Source of the DNA: Nemertoderma westbladi | Taxonomy: Eukaryota; Xenacoelomorpha; Nemertodermatida; Nemertodermatidae | Direction of reading: 5' to 3' | Assembly: GCA_032718475.1 (NCBI GenBank) | Contig: JAUCBJ010005574.1 | Coordinates: 23,396 to 87,395 of the forward strand | DNA: 64,000 nucleotides | Shown here: piece after piece, positions 1 to 12,015 of the stretch | Position numbering within the stretch: the first letter of the stretch is position 1 | How the letters are laid out: each line of letters starts with the position of its first letter | The notes under the pieces: generated by a model | The model's database searches: none | Seen by the model: only the letters and a program-made list of their open reading frames with translations | What the model was told of the DNA's origin: nothing | Made by a program: the position numbers and the translations under genes

Positions 1-626
1 ATACCGCGCGTTGAGGTTGGCCTGCGTACAATCGTTGTACCACCATGTATATAAATTGTACATTATATTGTAAGTACATACATCATCCCTTATATATTAG
101 ATATATTAGATTGATCTATATAATATTTATAGTATATAATACTTTAGTGTAGTAACAACCTATAGCTATATTAAAACCCAAATTGAAATTTTAACGCATT
201 TATATAGGTTTTTTTTTTTTTTTTTTAAACAGGTAGTGCGTATATTAGAACAACTTAGCAGGCATATTAATTAAATTTACAATATTGATTATAGTGTATA
301 GGAATACGTACGCCTATATCCAGTTGCTGGGTAATATATAAAAATATTAACGTTCTCATATTGCAATTTGCAATGTTACAAACCGGTAAATGTGTAATTA
401 ATTAATATAGATTGGTAAACGACAATACTAACATTACAAATTAATATTACTTAACAGTTAACTAAGATTGAGGTACTAATGCATCCCTGCTAGGGTTAGA
501 AAAGTTATATAAAATGCTATAAAACGCAAATTCATCTCTTCAGTTTAGACGTTCATGAGACCTTCCACTCTACAAGTATTTTCAAGAATACTTTGAAATT
601 ATTATATTTCCAATAAAAAAAAAAAT
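1..626. other. AT-rich non-coding flank
   Basis: I see no gene here. The stretch is AT-rich, with an 18-base T run at 209-226 and another A-rich run at 615-627 next to the end of the following non-LTR element. It may be ordinary intergenic DNA plus the 3' tail of that element. Confidence 0.5.
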
Positions 627-3520
627 TTAGTTGAATCTACCAGTGCCTGAGATGAACTGTCCAAGTTCCTCTACAAGCTTAGGTTGTTTAGAAAGTGGTA
701 CACCACGGCCCTGTAGAAAAGCTTCGATGTTTGTGGTTATTCCAGCTGATTGTAGCTCATCAAATAGTTTTTGCCGATGGGTGGAATAGGAAGGGCAGTG
801 AAGAAGGTAGTGCTGGGCGTCCTCAGTTACGCCACAGCCGCCGCAAGCTGGAGATTCACTGAGGTGTCGACTTACCATGTCAGCACCTAAGTTACTACAT
901 CCAAGCCGCATTTGGCATAGGCGTACCTGTGTAATTCTAGACCCGAGGTGCGTATATGGATTTATAGTAGGTGAAGAAAATAACCTAGATCGAAACAGTG
1001 TGATCGGGAGTTGGCGTATTGCGATTGGTAGGGAGTTCCACTTTCTGATCGTCGCGGGAAAAAATGATTTATTGTATAGTTCTTTCCGCGTCGGTATCAA
1101 CGAGATGTCAATCGCATTGCGCAATGGGTATCTGTATTGACTGGCCTCGCCAACTGATGGTGGCAGCAGTCGTGACAGGTAGCCAGGGGCAAGGCCATTC
1201 ACAATCTTGTAGAAATACAATAGGCAGTTGGCATTTCTACGATCTGATAATTTTTGTATGCCACACTCGTCATACAATTTATAATGAGATGTACCACGTG
1301 GTGCCCCAGTGGCCGTTCTCAAAATATCCAACTCAATCTGGTCCAGCAATTCTGAATTTTCGTCAGAGATACCGGACCAGACAGGGCTGGCGTATTCTAG
1401 TGTTGGTCTAATGAAACATTTGTATATTTGTAAAATAGATTTTTTTGGGATGAGATATTTCGATTTCTTTAATGCCGCAACTGACATTGAGACTCTACTG
1501 ATAATCGTATGAATGTGATCTGTAAAGTTAAAAGTGGATGAGAAGGTGACACCTAAATGTTTGTGAGACTCTACCATAGGTAGGGCAGTATTATTGTAAT
1601 AGACTGGCAAAGTCTGGTATGGGATACTACCAGCCATTGTCATTACTACTGTTTTGGATGGGTTAATTGTAACAAGCCATTTAAGTGCCCACTCATGAAG
1701 TGAACAGAGGTCTGTGTTTATAAAATGGGCCCTAACTGAAGGATGCTGTAATCGAGTGTACAATGACGTATCATCTGCAAAAAGTGATGCCGTGGATTTC
1801 AATACATCGATTAAATCATCGATATAAATAAGGAATAGCAGCGGACCCAAGATGCTGCCTTGCGGCACGGCACGCCTGCTAAAATAAGCATATATACAGA
1901 TGCAACGCCATCGAGTACAACCCGCTGGTAACGTCCCGACAGGTAACTTGCAAACCAACCTAGCAACCTCCCACGAATCCCAATTCGTTCTAGCTTGTGC
2001 AATAGGCCTTGATGCCATACACGGTCAAACGCTTTCGATATATCACAGAAAATAATCTGTGACACATCGCCGTCGTCCCATGCACGGCACCAGTCATCGT
2101 AAAGTTGTAGTAAACGGTACACACAACCATCTCCAGATATAAAACCAGACTGATGTTCAGAAAGTTTATTACGTAGAAATTCCCAGAGATGTTTACGAAC
2201 GACAGTTTCAAATACCTTGGATAAAATGCAGAGCAATGAAATTGGCCGATAGTTGGAGCAATAGTATGTTTCGTTCTTCTTAAAGACTGGGCTTACGTTA
2301 GAGTATTTCCAAAGGGAGGGAAATGTTGATGTTAGTAAAGAGATATTAAATAACACTGTTAGCAATGAGGATATACTTGTACGTATAGCTTTGATTACCT
2401 TGGGGCCAATGCCGTCTGGACCAGACGCTTTATCAGATGACAAACTAGTTAGTGATTCCAGAACGTCTTCCTCACTAATTGTTATATTTTCTAAGATGGT
2501 AATATTTTCATTTTCATAGTCCAGTATAGGCAGAGGGTTCAATGGAGATGGTAGTTTTGTTTGATCAATAAAGAAGTTATTTAAGAGTTCAGCTTTTGCA
2601 CTAGCCTCAACAAGACATGTATTGTTTTCAATTAGGAATGGTATACTAGTAACTTTTGTTTTCCCAAGGGTATTCTTTGCGAAAGAATACCACTCTTTTT
2701 GTGTCATTTGACCACTAGTACTTAGCTTATCATACATTTTACGATTGTATGCATTTTTTGCAATCCGCACTTGTTGAATAACATGATTTCTAAGTCTGCG
2801 ATATTCGTTCCACTCCATTGAATCATCTTGCGTTTTTAATGCTTTTTTATGGCATTTCTCACGTTTTCTGAAAAGTTGACGCAGAAATGGTGTGATCCAT
2901 TTAGGATCGGTTGATCGTGATTTTACTACTTTATTAGGTATAAACTTGTTAATTCCCTCCTTAAGGCAATCATTTAATTTTTGTGCTATTTCGTTAGGAT
3001 CTCTACTGTCTATAGCCGAAGTAAAGTCGTAACCCGAAATAAATAACGAAAAACTTTCCCAATTTGCTGTAGCAAAATCAAATATGGATCTGCTGTATAA
3101 AGGCGGAGGTTTAATTTCACAATTAATTGTTATATAAACAGGTTTGTGATCTGAAATAAAACCTCCATCCTCATACTGCAGGAGAGGGTGGGTGCCATAG
3201 TCCAGAGTTAGTGCAGGTTTGTCAGAGAACACCAAGTCTAAGCAGGTGTTGCTAATGGGACGAGTTACTTCATGAATGTATTGTGTAAATCCTGTTTGTG
3301 CAGCAAATTGCTGGACTGGTAGAGAATCGCCAGATAAACAGTTACTATTAAAATCGCCTGATAGGACAATACAATCGTAATTATTTGATTTTCTTATATC
3401 TTCAATTACCTCTGACAGTTTCCCCCAAAACGATGATGGCGGAGTTGATGGCACATAAACAGAAATAACCAAAAATTTTAACTTGCAATGGTAGATTTCA
3501 ATGAAAATAGCATCCATGGT
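627..3520 (-). pseudogene. 5'-truncated CR1/Jockey-like non-LTR retrotransposon ORF2 (endonuclease + reverse transcriptase), frameshifted
   Basis: Two overlapping minus-strand frames make one ORF2. The upstream frame (3517-1811, 568 aa) begins inside the apurinic-type endonuclease: SGDFN is at about residue 53 and the catalytic SDH at 122-124, while the N-terminal NLN/E motifs are missing. It then runs through the linker into RT block NYRPISLL and FCDISKAFDRVWH. The downstream frame (to 627) supplies VPQGSILGPLLF, the FADD catalytic box, the thumb and a C-terminal Cys/His cluster (CxxC ... HxxxxC) before the stop. The frames part at a 5-bp tandem duplication, cggca twice at 1863-1872, just before the VPQG motif. 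The rest of the frame is open, so the break looks young. CR1/Jockey-group placement rests on motif style and is not proven by phylogeny. Confidence 0.85.
1863..1872 (-). repeat. 5-bp tandem duplication that frameshifts the RT
   Basis: The pentamer cggca is present twice in a row. Removing one unit would bring the two RT frames together at the VPQGS motif, so this is the direct cause of the break. Confidence 0.8.
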
Positions 3521-5606
3521 GCTATCCAGAAAACCAATAAAAATGCTTCGAAATCAAAACTTTAGTAAATTTTCCGAATAAAGTAATTTTGAAATTTTAA
3601 AGTGCCACGCCCTAATTTTGGTGCTCCAAAAATGACATACCACTACACTTACATACTTGTATAGAGCATTAGAGTGATCCAAACCAATAAAAATAAGGTG
3701 GCACCCACATCGAAAAGTAGAAATCCAATTGCAACGTTGTTTTTTGCAAAAGATGCGGCATTAAATTTGGCTAATTCTCAATAAAAATTGGGCCGGTACG
3801 TAATGTGGTTGCATAGTTACAGCAACTAAAAACTAGGAAGGGGTCGATTCGCCCCCCCCCCCCCCCCCCCCCAGTGGTAATAGGGTTAAGAATTAATGTT
3901 ATACCCATAGTAATGTCATTTAGTTATACTGTGGGTACCGGTAACAACAAATGCTACATATTCATTATGTACGTTACTGGATTCTCTTCCGTATTAAGTT
4001 TGAAAATAGATGTTCTTCATGTTCTACCTTACGTGTTACATAATATTTCAATTTTCGAATAAAGTATCTTTACAAATCACAAAGGGGTAATTTTAATACT
4101 AATTTTAATAATATAATAATTTGATTTTAAATAGCACTCCAGATATAAATACTACATTATCCAATATATAGTTAATCCAAAAGCGAATATATATTTTTAA
4201 GTTTAATTTATAAACATACACCTATGTAAACGAATGTAAACAATAGTTTTTTATTTCTCAACCGGAGGCATTAAATAATAATAATGATTAATATAGTTAA
4301 TGTGCTGCACTGCAGCGGGGCAAGTAAGAACGTTGCCGTTTTGAAATATGGTGTGGTGCAGGTGTATATAGAAATCATAATGTGTGAGAAGAATCAATAA
4401 TTATGGCTTCTGACTAATTTTACAAACACGCGGCAGCTATTTCGAAGGCGGCCCTTATTGTATTATTGTAGCATTTCCATGTCTGTTTACAGTTCTGTCG
4501 AATGAACGGCCCAAAACTGTTCTGTACAGAAAGTAAGGAATACTAAAGAATATAATATTGAATAAAAAATTAAAAAGGAGAGACACAACTAGGTTGTTGA
4601 AATAATTCCGGTACTAAATTCAACTGAATTTCCACTCGGTAAGATAGGACATGGTGCCAGTTGTTCATAACTATATACGTCATTGTTCATAAAATAGCAC
4701 ATTATAGCGTTAAGGCACGAGTGATTTTAAAAATAATACTTTAAATTTTAATAATAAAACGGGGGCCGAAAAGCTTTAATGTGCTAATTATGAACAATGG
4801 CGAATCTAATTTTATTTATTTGTGTAGAATTATTTGTAGTTATGCACTCAAACTTTCTAGAACAACCTAATAATCACGCGGTGACATACTGGATATACTG
4901 GAAATACATAGTAAAATGTATGGCGTAGGGACATACTGAGAAATAATGTCGCACTGCGATATAAAGCTGGAAAAAAATGTCGCCCGGGAGATTTGGTAGT
5001 GCGAATTTAATTTCACACAAATAAATAAAAACTATAACTGTACACTAAATATGTATTATTAAGAATAAATTCTGGAATTCCATTTAATTGTTGCGTTAAG
5101 TAGTCCTGTCATATATTATATTCTATAAGTACTTATTTTAAATTTTTAAATTTTAAGTTCGCACTTCACACGTAATGTTATTGCTTTGAACAACTAGCCC
5201 TTTAATCTACATGGTGAAAACAAAAATGAAATAAATAAATAAACTTACCGACAGAAAAGAAGTCTCGCGTAGCTGAGTTCCTTCTTAGCGGTTTTGGAGC
5301 CGTATTTCTTAGCTACAACGAGACTCCGTCCGTCTAGCTTTTTGCAGTGCAGCAAGTGGCCATCTAGACGGCAGTCGTTGTCGTAACCCTGCCTCAGGTC
5401 ACTGAGAGTGAGTACGCATGGAGTGAATACGCATGGTGGACAGATGATCGATGATCGAATGATCTGTACCAGTAGGTTAAGCTGCTATCATGTACCGGTA
5501 GTGTTGTAATGTGTGCCTGGCTGCTGTTTTCCATGAACTAATCAAGTGACAATTTAACTAAAAATATCTTAGCATATATTCTAAGCAAACGATAAGCGCT
5601 GCAATC
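3521..5606. other. Non-coding interval with poly-C run
   Basis: I find no supported gene. A 21-base C run lies at 3852-3872. The last 300 bp or so before 5607 may be the 5' UTR of the non-LTR element whose ORF1 starts there, but no boundary is visible. The rest is AT-rich DNA. Confidence 0.5.
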
Positions 5607-6147
5607 ATGCCTCCACCGACTCAATCTGTGGCAAACGACAAGCTCGATAACGTAGTTTCAATGCTTAACACATTGAACGCCACAGTCGGCGGAATCCAAA
5701 CAGAACTAAACGATATCAAAAAGCAACTAGCCCCTTTATCGAATATCTCAGAAGTAATTAATGAACTACGTATCGATAACGACACCCTACATCATGAGGT
5801 CAATAACTTAAAAGCTGAAAACGCTTCATTGCGAAACGAATTCGATGACTGCTCGCAATATATGCGTCGTCACAATGTCTTAATCCACAGCATACAAGAG
5901 AGTTCGAACCAATCTGACGATATTGCTGAAGCGGTAAAGATTATTGAATCCCTCGGAATTTCCAAGAATTTCGTTTATATAATTAACCGCCTTGGTAAAC
6001 CAAAACAAGCTAATCCCGACGACCTAAAAAAACCAACTAGGCCTTTTATAATACGCTTCATTGGCCACTCTCAACGCGCTAAAGTCTTTGCGAACAAAGG
6101 TAAATTTCCCAACGGTGTGAACGCTTCTGATCATCTTACCCCTCGAC
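5607..6147 (+). pseudogene. Non-LTR retrotransposon ORF1 protein, N-terminal part (interrupted)
   Basis: The frame starts MPPPTQSVAND. It has a heptad-like coiled coil at about residues 8-95 and then an RRM-like segment with QYMRRHNVLIH, typical of L1/CR1-type ORF1 RNA-binding chaperone proteins. The native frame stops at DHLTPR because a 7.7-kb composite element is inserted there; a few foreign codons and a stop follow. The remaining ORF1 codons resume at 13834 in a matching frame. Continuity across the gap and the 11-bp duplication at both ends show that one ORF1 was split. It is dead as it stands. Confidence 0.8.
6137..6147 (+). repeat. Left target-site duplication of the 7.7-kb insertion
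   Basis: TACCCCTCGAC occurs here and again at 13834-13844, exactly at the two edges of the material that splits ORF1. An 11-bp duplication fits target-primed reverse transcription. Confidence 0.85.
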
Positions 6148-8906
6148 CCCTTTGCCCCGAGAGCTGACTCGGCAAAAAGCACCCCCCAACCCCCACTATG
6201 GATTACATTAGTAATGCGGAGGTCCGGCCACTAGAGGCCAGTGGAATTACCGGACACAATCGGCCTCACAGGCATCAGTTAACTCCCGACCGGCTGCCTG
6301 TCTCACCTCCTACTGGAGAGAGAGCAGCCAACAATTCTTTGAGTCCCTTTCCTGATGACCTTTCTGGCCCAAACCCTGAGTCACCAGGGAGGCCAGATTG
6401 TGATGGGGAGAGGGATTCTGGAGTTGGAGGCTACTCTCATGTTCCACCATGACCAACAAAGCCATTGGTGAATCTGAGGCAAGTCACTAGACTAGCCTCA
6501 GTAAACACCCTAACACTCGGGTCCCCAAGGCGACAAGGTGAGCTGACTGCCTTGGCAGATAAGCTTTCTCTTAGCGCAGTGGGTGTTCAAGAGCACCAAA
6601 TGCAGACTGGACAGACTGATGAGGTTCTGATTAAGGACATGGGGGGGCGGTTGGCGACTCGCCTTTGCGTCAGCGGATGATAGTGGCAATGGTGGAATTA
6701 GTCTATTGATGAATCCAACTGCACATGCAGCATTGGACAAAATAGACCAAATCTCTAACCGCATCATCCATTGCCACTTCTCATGTTCTGGAAGACTGGC
6801 TAAGAAGTTTCCTAAGGTGGTTCTGATTGTGTGCTACTCTCCAACTAGTGTTGCCCCTGTAGAGGAGGTGGAAAATTTCTACCACAATCTACAAGCAGCT
6901 ACTGATGGAGTGGATCAGCATGCATTCTTAACATTCCTGGGAGACTTTAAGGCAAGTCTGCATCAATCACCTACATCGCCCTGGGTCTATAGCAATAGTG
7001 TTAACCGAAATTCTGTCCATCTTCAGGATTTTATCTCTGGAAATGGATTGTTTTCGGCTGGAACCCAGTTCAAGAAGCGTACTGGAAAGCTATTGGACGC
7101 AGTGGTCACAAGTCCCAGATAGACCATATTATGTTTCGTAGGAAATACAGGAGCTCTATACAAGACTGTAATGCATTTACACTTCGACCCTTCTCCAGTG
7201 ATCACCGCCTTAATGTGGCCAAGGTAAGACTTAGTCTGCGTGCTAGCAGAACAACGAAATCTGCCTTGCCGCGGCATGACTGGTCCTCTCTGTTGCAACA
7301 GCCAAGTGTGAGATCCTAGCTTCACACTAAAGCTGAGCAACAGGTATGAGGCTCTTGCCTCTGAGGCGGCAGATCACTGTGAGGGCTATACTGCCTTTAC
7401 AGAAGCAGTTAAGTTAGCAGCTGCAGAAACAGTTCCTGTATACCCTCGAAACAGGAAAAGGGCCCCCTGGACTGAATTCAGAAGTGCCGAAATGACCTTC
7501 ATAAGGCGCAGAAAGAGTCCCGACTCAAACAGACTACAGCGGCCAAGAATGCAGTTAAGGCTGCACCTAGCTCCCTGAACAGGCAGTACTCTGTTAATCT
7601 ACAGGAGCTAATAAACCAACAGGTTGATGGCATCAATGATGCTGACGACAGCAGGCAATCATCCCAGGCATGGAAATCGATCAATTTGCTTACTGGGCGG
7701 AAAAGCCAACCAACCACCAAGGTTAAGGCTGAATCACCAGCCGATTGCCTCAATGGTTGGAAAGCCCACTTTGAAAAGCTCCTCAATAATGACAGGGTTA
7801 TGCCGGATAACTTTATAGAAGTAAAAGTGTCTGAGTCTGTACTCCCATATATTCCCATTGGCGATATCTCCTTTGCAGAAGTGAAGGCTGCTGCAAAGAG
7901 CATTAAGACCAATCGTGCCAGTGGAGTAGATGGTGTTCCCCCTGAGGTCTTTAAAATACCTGAGTGTTTAAAGCTCATCTATCCCATCATAGTAGACATG
8001 TACCGAACAACAAGAGTCCCACAAGAAATGAAAACAAATAAGTTGGTGCCAGTTCGCAAGAAGGGCAACCTAACACTCTATGGTTCTTTTCGTGGAATCT
8101 CATTGATCTCGATTGCTGCAAAGCTATACAATAGGATTCTATTAAATCGCATCAGGGATCCCATTGAGAGACTGATCTGTGGAAATCAGAATGGGTTCCG
8201 TAAAGGTCGTGGGACCATGGAGCCCATTTTGGTACTTAGAAGGACAATTGAAGAATTATCAAAAAAGAAAGACAGACTGTTATCTTTGTTGACTTCTTCA
8301 AGGCCTTTGATTCAGTCTCTCGCTCACGTATGTTCAGCATACTTTCATTATATGGGATTCCTGATGAAATTATTGCAGCAATCAGATCAGTATACGATGG
8401 TTCGACAACATTTGTGTCTACTGTTGACGGTGACACAGAACCATTTGAAGTGTTATGGGGCGTCCTCCAAGCAGACACACTTGCACCATTCTTGTTCATT
8501 ATTGTGGTTGACTATGTTCTACGCATGTCCTTAGATCATCATAATGATGATGGGGTGATGATAATTCCACCTACTGGCTCCAGAAGTCGAGGAAATCCTG
8601 CCAAGTACCTAACTGATCTAGACTCTGCTGATGACTTAGGAGTACTCTCAGAATCATTAGAGGGAGTCCAACGGCTCCTCGGCTCATTAGAATATGCTGC
8701 TTCTAGTGTTGGTCTTTTTATTAACTCAAGAAAGACCAACATTTTGACAGTTAACTTTGAAAGTCCTCAGCAAGTCTCTGATCGGATGAGCATAAGCTCA
8801 AAGGATGGTATGCTTGAGCATGTGGACGACTTCTGTTACCTGGGATCATGGATCCGGAAGTTAGGTGAGGACCTTCGAATACGTAAGGGAAAGGCATGGG
8901 CAGCTA
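6148..8906 (+). pseudogene. RTE-like non-LTR retrotransposon copy 1 (5' UTR, endonuclease, RT), broken
   Basis: The element starts right after the target-site duplication with a GC-richer 5' region holding a small open frame (6198-6452, 84 aa, no recognised domain). The endonuclease frame begins near 6465 (RLASVNTLTL, VGVQEH), continues from 6706 (CYSP, LGDF, SSDHR) and is followed by RT (GFRKGRG, then IIVVDYVLRMS). The frame is broken several times: seven G at 6641-6647 where another copy has six, a deletion near 7095, and loss of bases near 8275. The RT box reads SADD where other copies have FADD. The copy stops within GKAWAA at 8906, where an LTR is inserted; its 3' end is probably the piece at 13556-13833. 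RTE-clade placement is tentative. Confidence 0.85.
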
Positions 8907-9174
8907 TGATATATTATTGAATCAGAATAAATGAGTAAGATAATAGTAAACCCGTTTATTATTAGAGGGTAGTCAGCGTACTGCAGTTGTACAGCAGTAC
9001 AACTGCATTGCAGTACTGCACGTATCAGTAAGTGGATTGCAGTTTATATACCGGTAAGTACAGCAGTACTGTAATACGAAAAAGACTGATATTACTAGAT
9101 ACTGTGGATAGATATGACCCTTCACCAAACAAGGCTACAGTACATAACAAAAGCATATCATATAATATATAACA
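8907..9174 (-). repeat. LTR of a Ty3/gypsy-type element (3' LTR)
   Basis: On the minus strand the unit begins TGTTATATATTATATG and ends CAATAATATATCA, giving TG...CA termini over 268 bp. It directly follows a polypurine tract and the C-terminal end of a gypsy-type integrase, so it is the 3' LTR. It is inserted in RTE-like copy 1 after GGGCAGCTA. No partner LTR is seen in the window. Confidence 0.7.
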
Positions 9175-9192
9175 TCTCCCATCCCCCTCTAG
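9175..9192 (-). other. Polypurine tract of the gypsy element
   Basis: The minus strand reads agagggggatgggaga immediately before the LTR start. This is the expected primer site for plus-strand synthesis in LTR retroelements. Confidence 0.65.
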
Positions 9193-9210
9193 TTCTCAAG
9201 GAAATCTAGT

Positions 9211-9660
9211 TTAGTTATTTAAATCAATTCCAAATCGTGATGGAGGTTGCCTTGTTCGTTTACTACGCTGCGGATTCTCATCTCTGTCTCTTAATTCTGT
9301 TTGATCATTCAGCATGCCACTTCTCCCTTTGGCTGGTCTGAGGAATCTCCGATTTCGTAAGTATGAGTAGCCTCCTGATTTAACAATATAGGACCTTCCT
9401 AGGCTACGAACAATCTCTACTCTGCCGAGTTTATTCCATTCTTTTGATCTCTGCTCTTGTATCCAGACAAGCGATCCTATAGCTAGAGCTGGAAGTGGAT
9501 GTGCATGTTTGTCATAATATTCTTTCACTTTCAAAGTAAGAGTTTCCTTCTTTTTTGCAGCAACGTCGGTTACGTTTTCAGTTATTCTGTCATATGCAGA
9601 TGGATGGGCAGGTAACAAGGTTCTTAACCCTTTGCAGCCGGAAGCTCTCAAAAAATCGCC
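9211..9660 (-). pseudogene. Ty3/gypsy-type Pol, integrase C-terminal fragment
   Basis: The 146-aa frame contains KVKEYYDKHAHPLP, a GSLVWIQEQRSKEW segment and a SYLRNRRFLRP end. Together these are characteristic of the SH3-like C-terminal part of gypsy-type (K02A2.6-like) integrases that expect a YYD..H linker and an RNRRxLR tail. A basic/polar tail ends at the stop at 9211, next to the polypurine tract. Everything upstream (gag, protease, RT, integrase core) is absent, so only the 3' end of the element remains. Confidence 0.75.
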
Positions 9661-9903
9661 TGCTACTGTCCTGATCTTTTTAAACTGAATTTAAAGTATA
9701 TTTAAACAAACAAAACCTTATTTGATGACCCAAAATTGCACAATCAACTATAGTAGATATCAGTACTTAGTTTAATGGACCATAATTATTTAATTAATTA
9801 ACTAATTAGCTAATTAATTAATTAATTAACAAACTAATTAATTAGTTAATTAATTAACCAAATAATTAGTTAATATTTAGACAATTGTTCACATAATGGT
9901 AAA
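9661..9903. other. AT-rich spacer with TTAA/TTAATTAA-type repeats
   Basis: No gene. About 9785-9870 is nearly pure ttaattaattaa-type sequence. It lies between the truncated gypsy fragment and a piggyBac remnant. TTAA is the piggyBac target, but the tract is so repetitive that no insertion site can be assigned. Confidence 0.5.
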
Positions 9904-10035
9904 CTAATTTTGTGGTGGAAATTCGCTGAAACACGATACACAAAGTCCAGGTTGACCAGGGCACACAGCACAGACGTATCGGGTTTTCTTTGTAATGTTC
10001 TTACTCCAGCATATACGACAAGGTGTAAGACAAGA
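9904..10035 (-). pseudogene. piggyBac-type transposase, C-terminal cysteine-rich domain remnant
   Basis: A short minus-strand frame ending at 9904 reads PCRICWSKNITKKTRYVC, then AVCPGQPGLCVSCF and a stop. The CxxC / YxC..C / LCxxxCF spacing with TRY and PGLC is the signature of the C-terminal zinc-binding domain of piggyBac-family transposases. The DDD catalytic core is missing. The fragment is too short for a normal ORF list and sits where the inverted RTE-like copy ends abruptly. Terminal inverted repeats were not found. Confidence 0.65.
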
Positions 10036-10637
10036 TTATTGTAAAGTACAAGATTATGCACTGGCTGGTCCTCACGGCGAAAGCAATGTCCTGCAAAGCG
10101 GAGGTGATTTTGTTCTAGTGTCAAGCTTGGGGGAACCAATGAGACACCTCCAATGTTATATAGTGTCTGGTTGGAGATGTGTGCATTGTACTTGACACAA
10201 TGAACCCGGCGTAGCATTATTGTGAATGTGCCATCCAGAGATTTGGTGTCCTCAGCAGTTAGAGCCCAGCATGGACTCCCATAGAGGAGTACTGGAACTA
10301 CTGCTCTGCTGCCTTAAATAATCGGACCTTAAGTTTCCGATTAATTCTCAGTGACTTCCAAATCCTGGAAAGCCTATTCAAGGCTGCCCATGCCTTTCCC
10401 TTACGTATTCGAAGGTCCTCACCTGACTTCCGGATCCATGATCCCTGGTAACAGAAGTCATACATATGCTCAAGCATACTATCTTTTGAGCTTATGCTCA
10501 TCCGATCAGAGACTTTCTGAGGACTCTCAAAGTTAACTGTCAAAATTTTGGTCTTCCTGGAGTTAATAAAAAGACCAACACTAGAAGCAGCATGTTCTAA
10601 TGAGCTGAGGAGCCGTTGGGCTCCCTCTAGTGATTCT

Positions 10638-10649
10638 GAGAGTACTCCT
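10638..10649 (-). repeat. Target-site duplication of nested copy 3 (left)
   Basis: GAGAGTACTCCT here matches 12004-12015 base for base. The two flank the nested RTE-like copy and mark its insertion point inside another member of the same family. Confidence 0.8.
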
Positions 10650-12003
10650 ACTACTAGGATCGGCATGCTGCATTGCAGCTGCATTTTTAAGAATGCTGTG
10701 CCGGCTTGTCAACAAAATTGCACCGCCACAACTCCCTATCACCCATGACATTTGCTAGATCATCCGCATCTTTAAGGCCAGTGTCCTTTAAGATGCGTCT
10801 CAAGAAAGTCATGGGCTGTCCACCATGCTTATTCACTCCATGAGGCTGCCAAAGTACAAGATTATGCACTGGCTGGTCCTCACGGCGAAAGCAATGTCCT
10901 GCAAAGCGGAGGCGGTTTTGTTCTAGTGTCAAGCTTGGGGGAACCAATGAGACACCTCCAATGTTATATAGTGTCTGGTTGGAGATGTGTGCATTGTACT
11001 TGACACAATGAACCCGGCGTAGCATTCTTGTGAATGTGCCATCCAGAGATTTGGTGTCCTCAGCAGTTAGAGCCCAGCATGGACTCCCATAGAGGAGTAC
11101 TGGAACTACTGCTGCTCTAAATAATCGGACCTTAAGTTTCCGATTAATTCTCGGTGACTTCCAAATCCTGGAAAGCCTATTCAAGGCTGCCCATGCCTTT
11201 CCCTTACGTATTCGAAGGTCCTCACCTGACTTCCGGATCCATGATGGGTCCACATGCTCAAGCATACCATCCTTTGAGCTTATGCTCATCCGATCAGAGA
11301 CTTGCTGAGGACTTTCAAAGTTAACGGTCAGAATTTTGGTCTTTCTGGAGTTAATAAAAAGACCAACACTAGAAGCAGCATGTTCTAATGAGCTGAGGAG
11401 CCGTTGGGCTCCCTCTAATGATTCTGAGAGTACTCCTAAGTCATCAGCAAAGTCTAGATCAGTTAGGTACTTGGCAGGATTTCCTCGACTTCTGGAGCCA
11501 GTAGGTGGAGTTATCATCACCCCATCATCATTATGATGATCTAAGGACATGCGTAGAACATAGTCAACCACAATAATGAACAAGAATGGTGCAAGTGTGT
11601 CTCCTTGGAGGACGCCCCATAACACTTCAAATGGTTCTGTGTCACCGTCAACAGTAGACACAAATGTTGTCGAACCATCGTATACTGATCTGATTGCTGC
11701 AATAATTTCATCAGGAATCCCATATAATGAAAGTATGCTGAACATACGTGAGCGAGAGACTGAATCAAAGGCCTTGAAGAAGTCAACAAAGATAACAGCC
11801 AGATGCCTGTCTTTCTTTTTTGATAATTCTTCAATTATCCTTCTAAGTGCCAAAATGGGCTCCATGGTCCCACGACCTTTACGGAACCCATTCTGATTTC
11901 CACGGAGCAGTCTCTCAATGGGATCCCTGATGCGATTTAATAGAATCCTATTGTATAGCTTTGCAGCAATCGAGATCAATGAGATTCCCCGAAAAGAACC
12001 ATA
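10650..12003 (-). mobile_element. RTE-like copy 3, 5'-truncated, nested in copy 2
   Basis: This 1.35-kb minus-strand insertion has an almost continuous 430-aa frame (11979-10687). It covers RT (LISIAAKLYNRI, GFRKGRG, VDFFKAFDS, GDTLAPFLF, DFADDLGVLS), the thumb (LLYGSPCWALT) and a C-terminal Cys/His-bearing region (FAGHCFRREDQ) to the stop after KPAQHS. The 3' UTR is only about 40 bp and ends in a tag-type repeat (gatcctagtagt). 5' truncation, a short repeat tail and a 12-bp duplication are the marks of target-primed insertion. It is young compared with its host copy. Confidence 0.85.
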
Positions 12004-12015
12004 GAGAGTACTCCT
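12004..12015 (-). repeat. Target-site duplication of nested copy 3 (right)
   Basis: GAGAGTACTCCT, identical to 10638-10649. See the nested copy for the argument. Confidence 0.8.

Noticed and set aside
3874-4062. 62-aa plus-strand frame after the poly-C run
   Set aside because: It has no recognisable motif, no neighbour context and AT-rich codon use like the surrounding non-coding DNA.
7499-7978. Minus-strand frames of 67-159 aa opposite the RTE-like copies
   Set aside because: They recur on the antisense of every RTE-like copy with the same shape, so they are shadows of the RT frame.
8907-9174. A pair of LTRs for the gypsy fragment
   Set aside because: Only one LTR-like unit was found. The upstream part of the element is missing, so it is annotated as a 3' remnant only.
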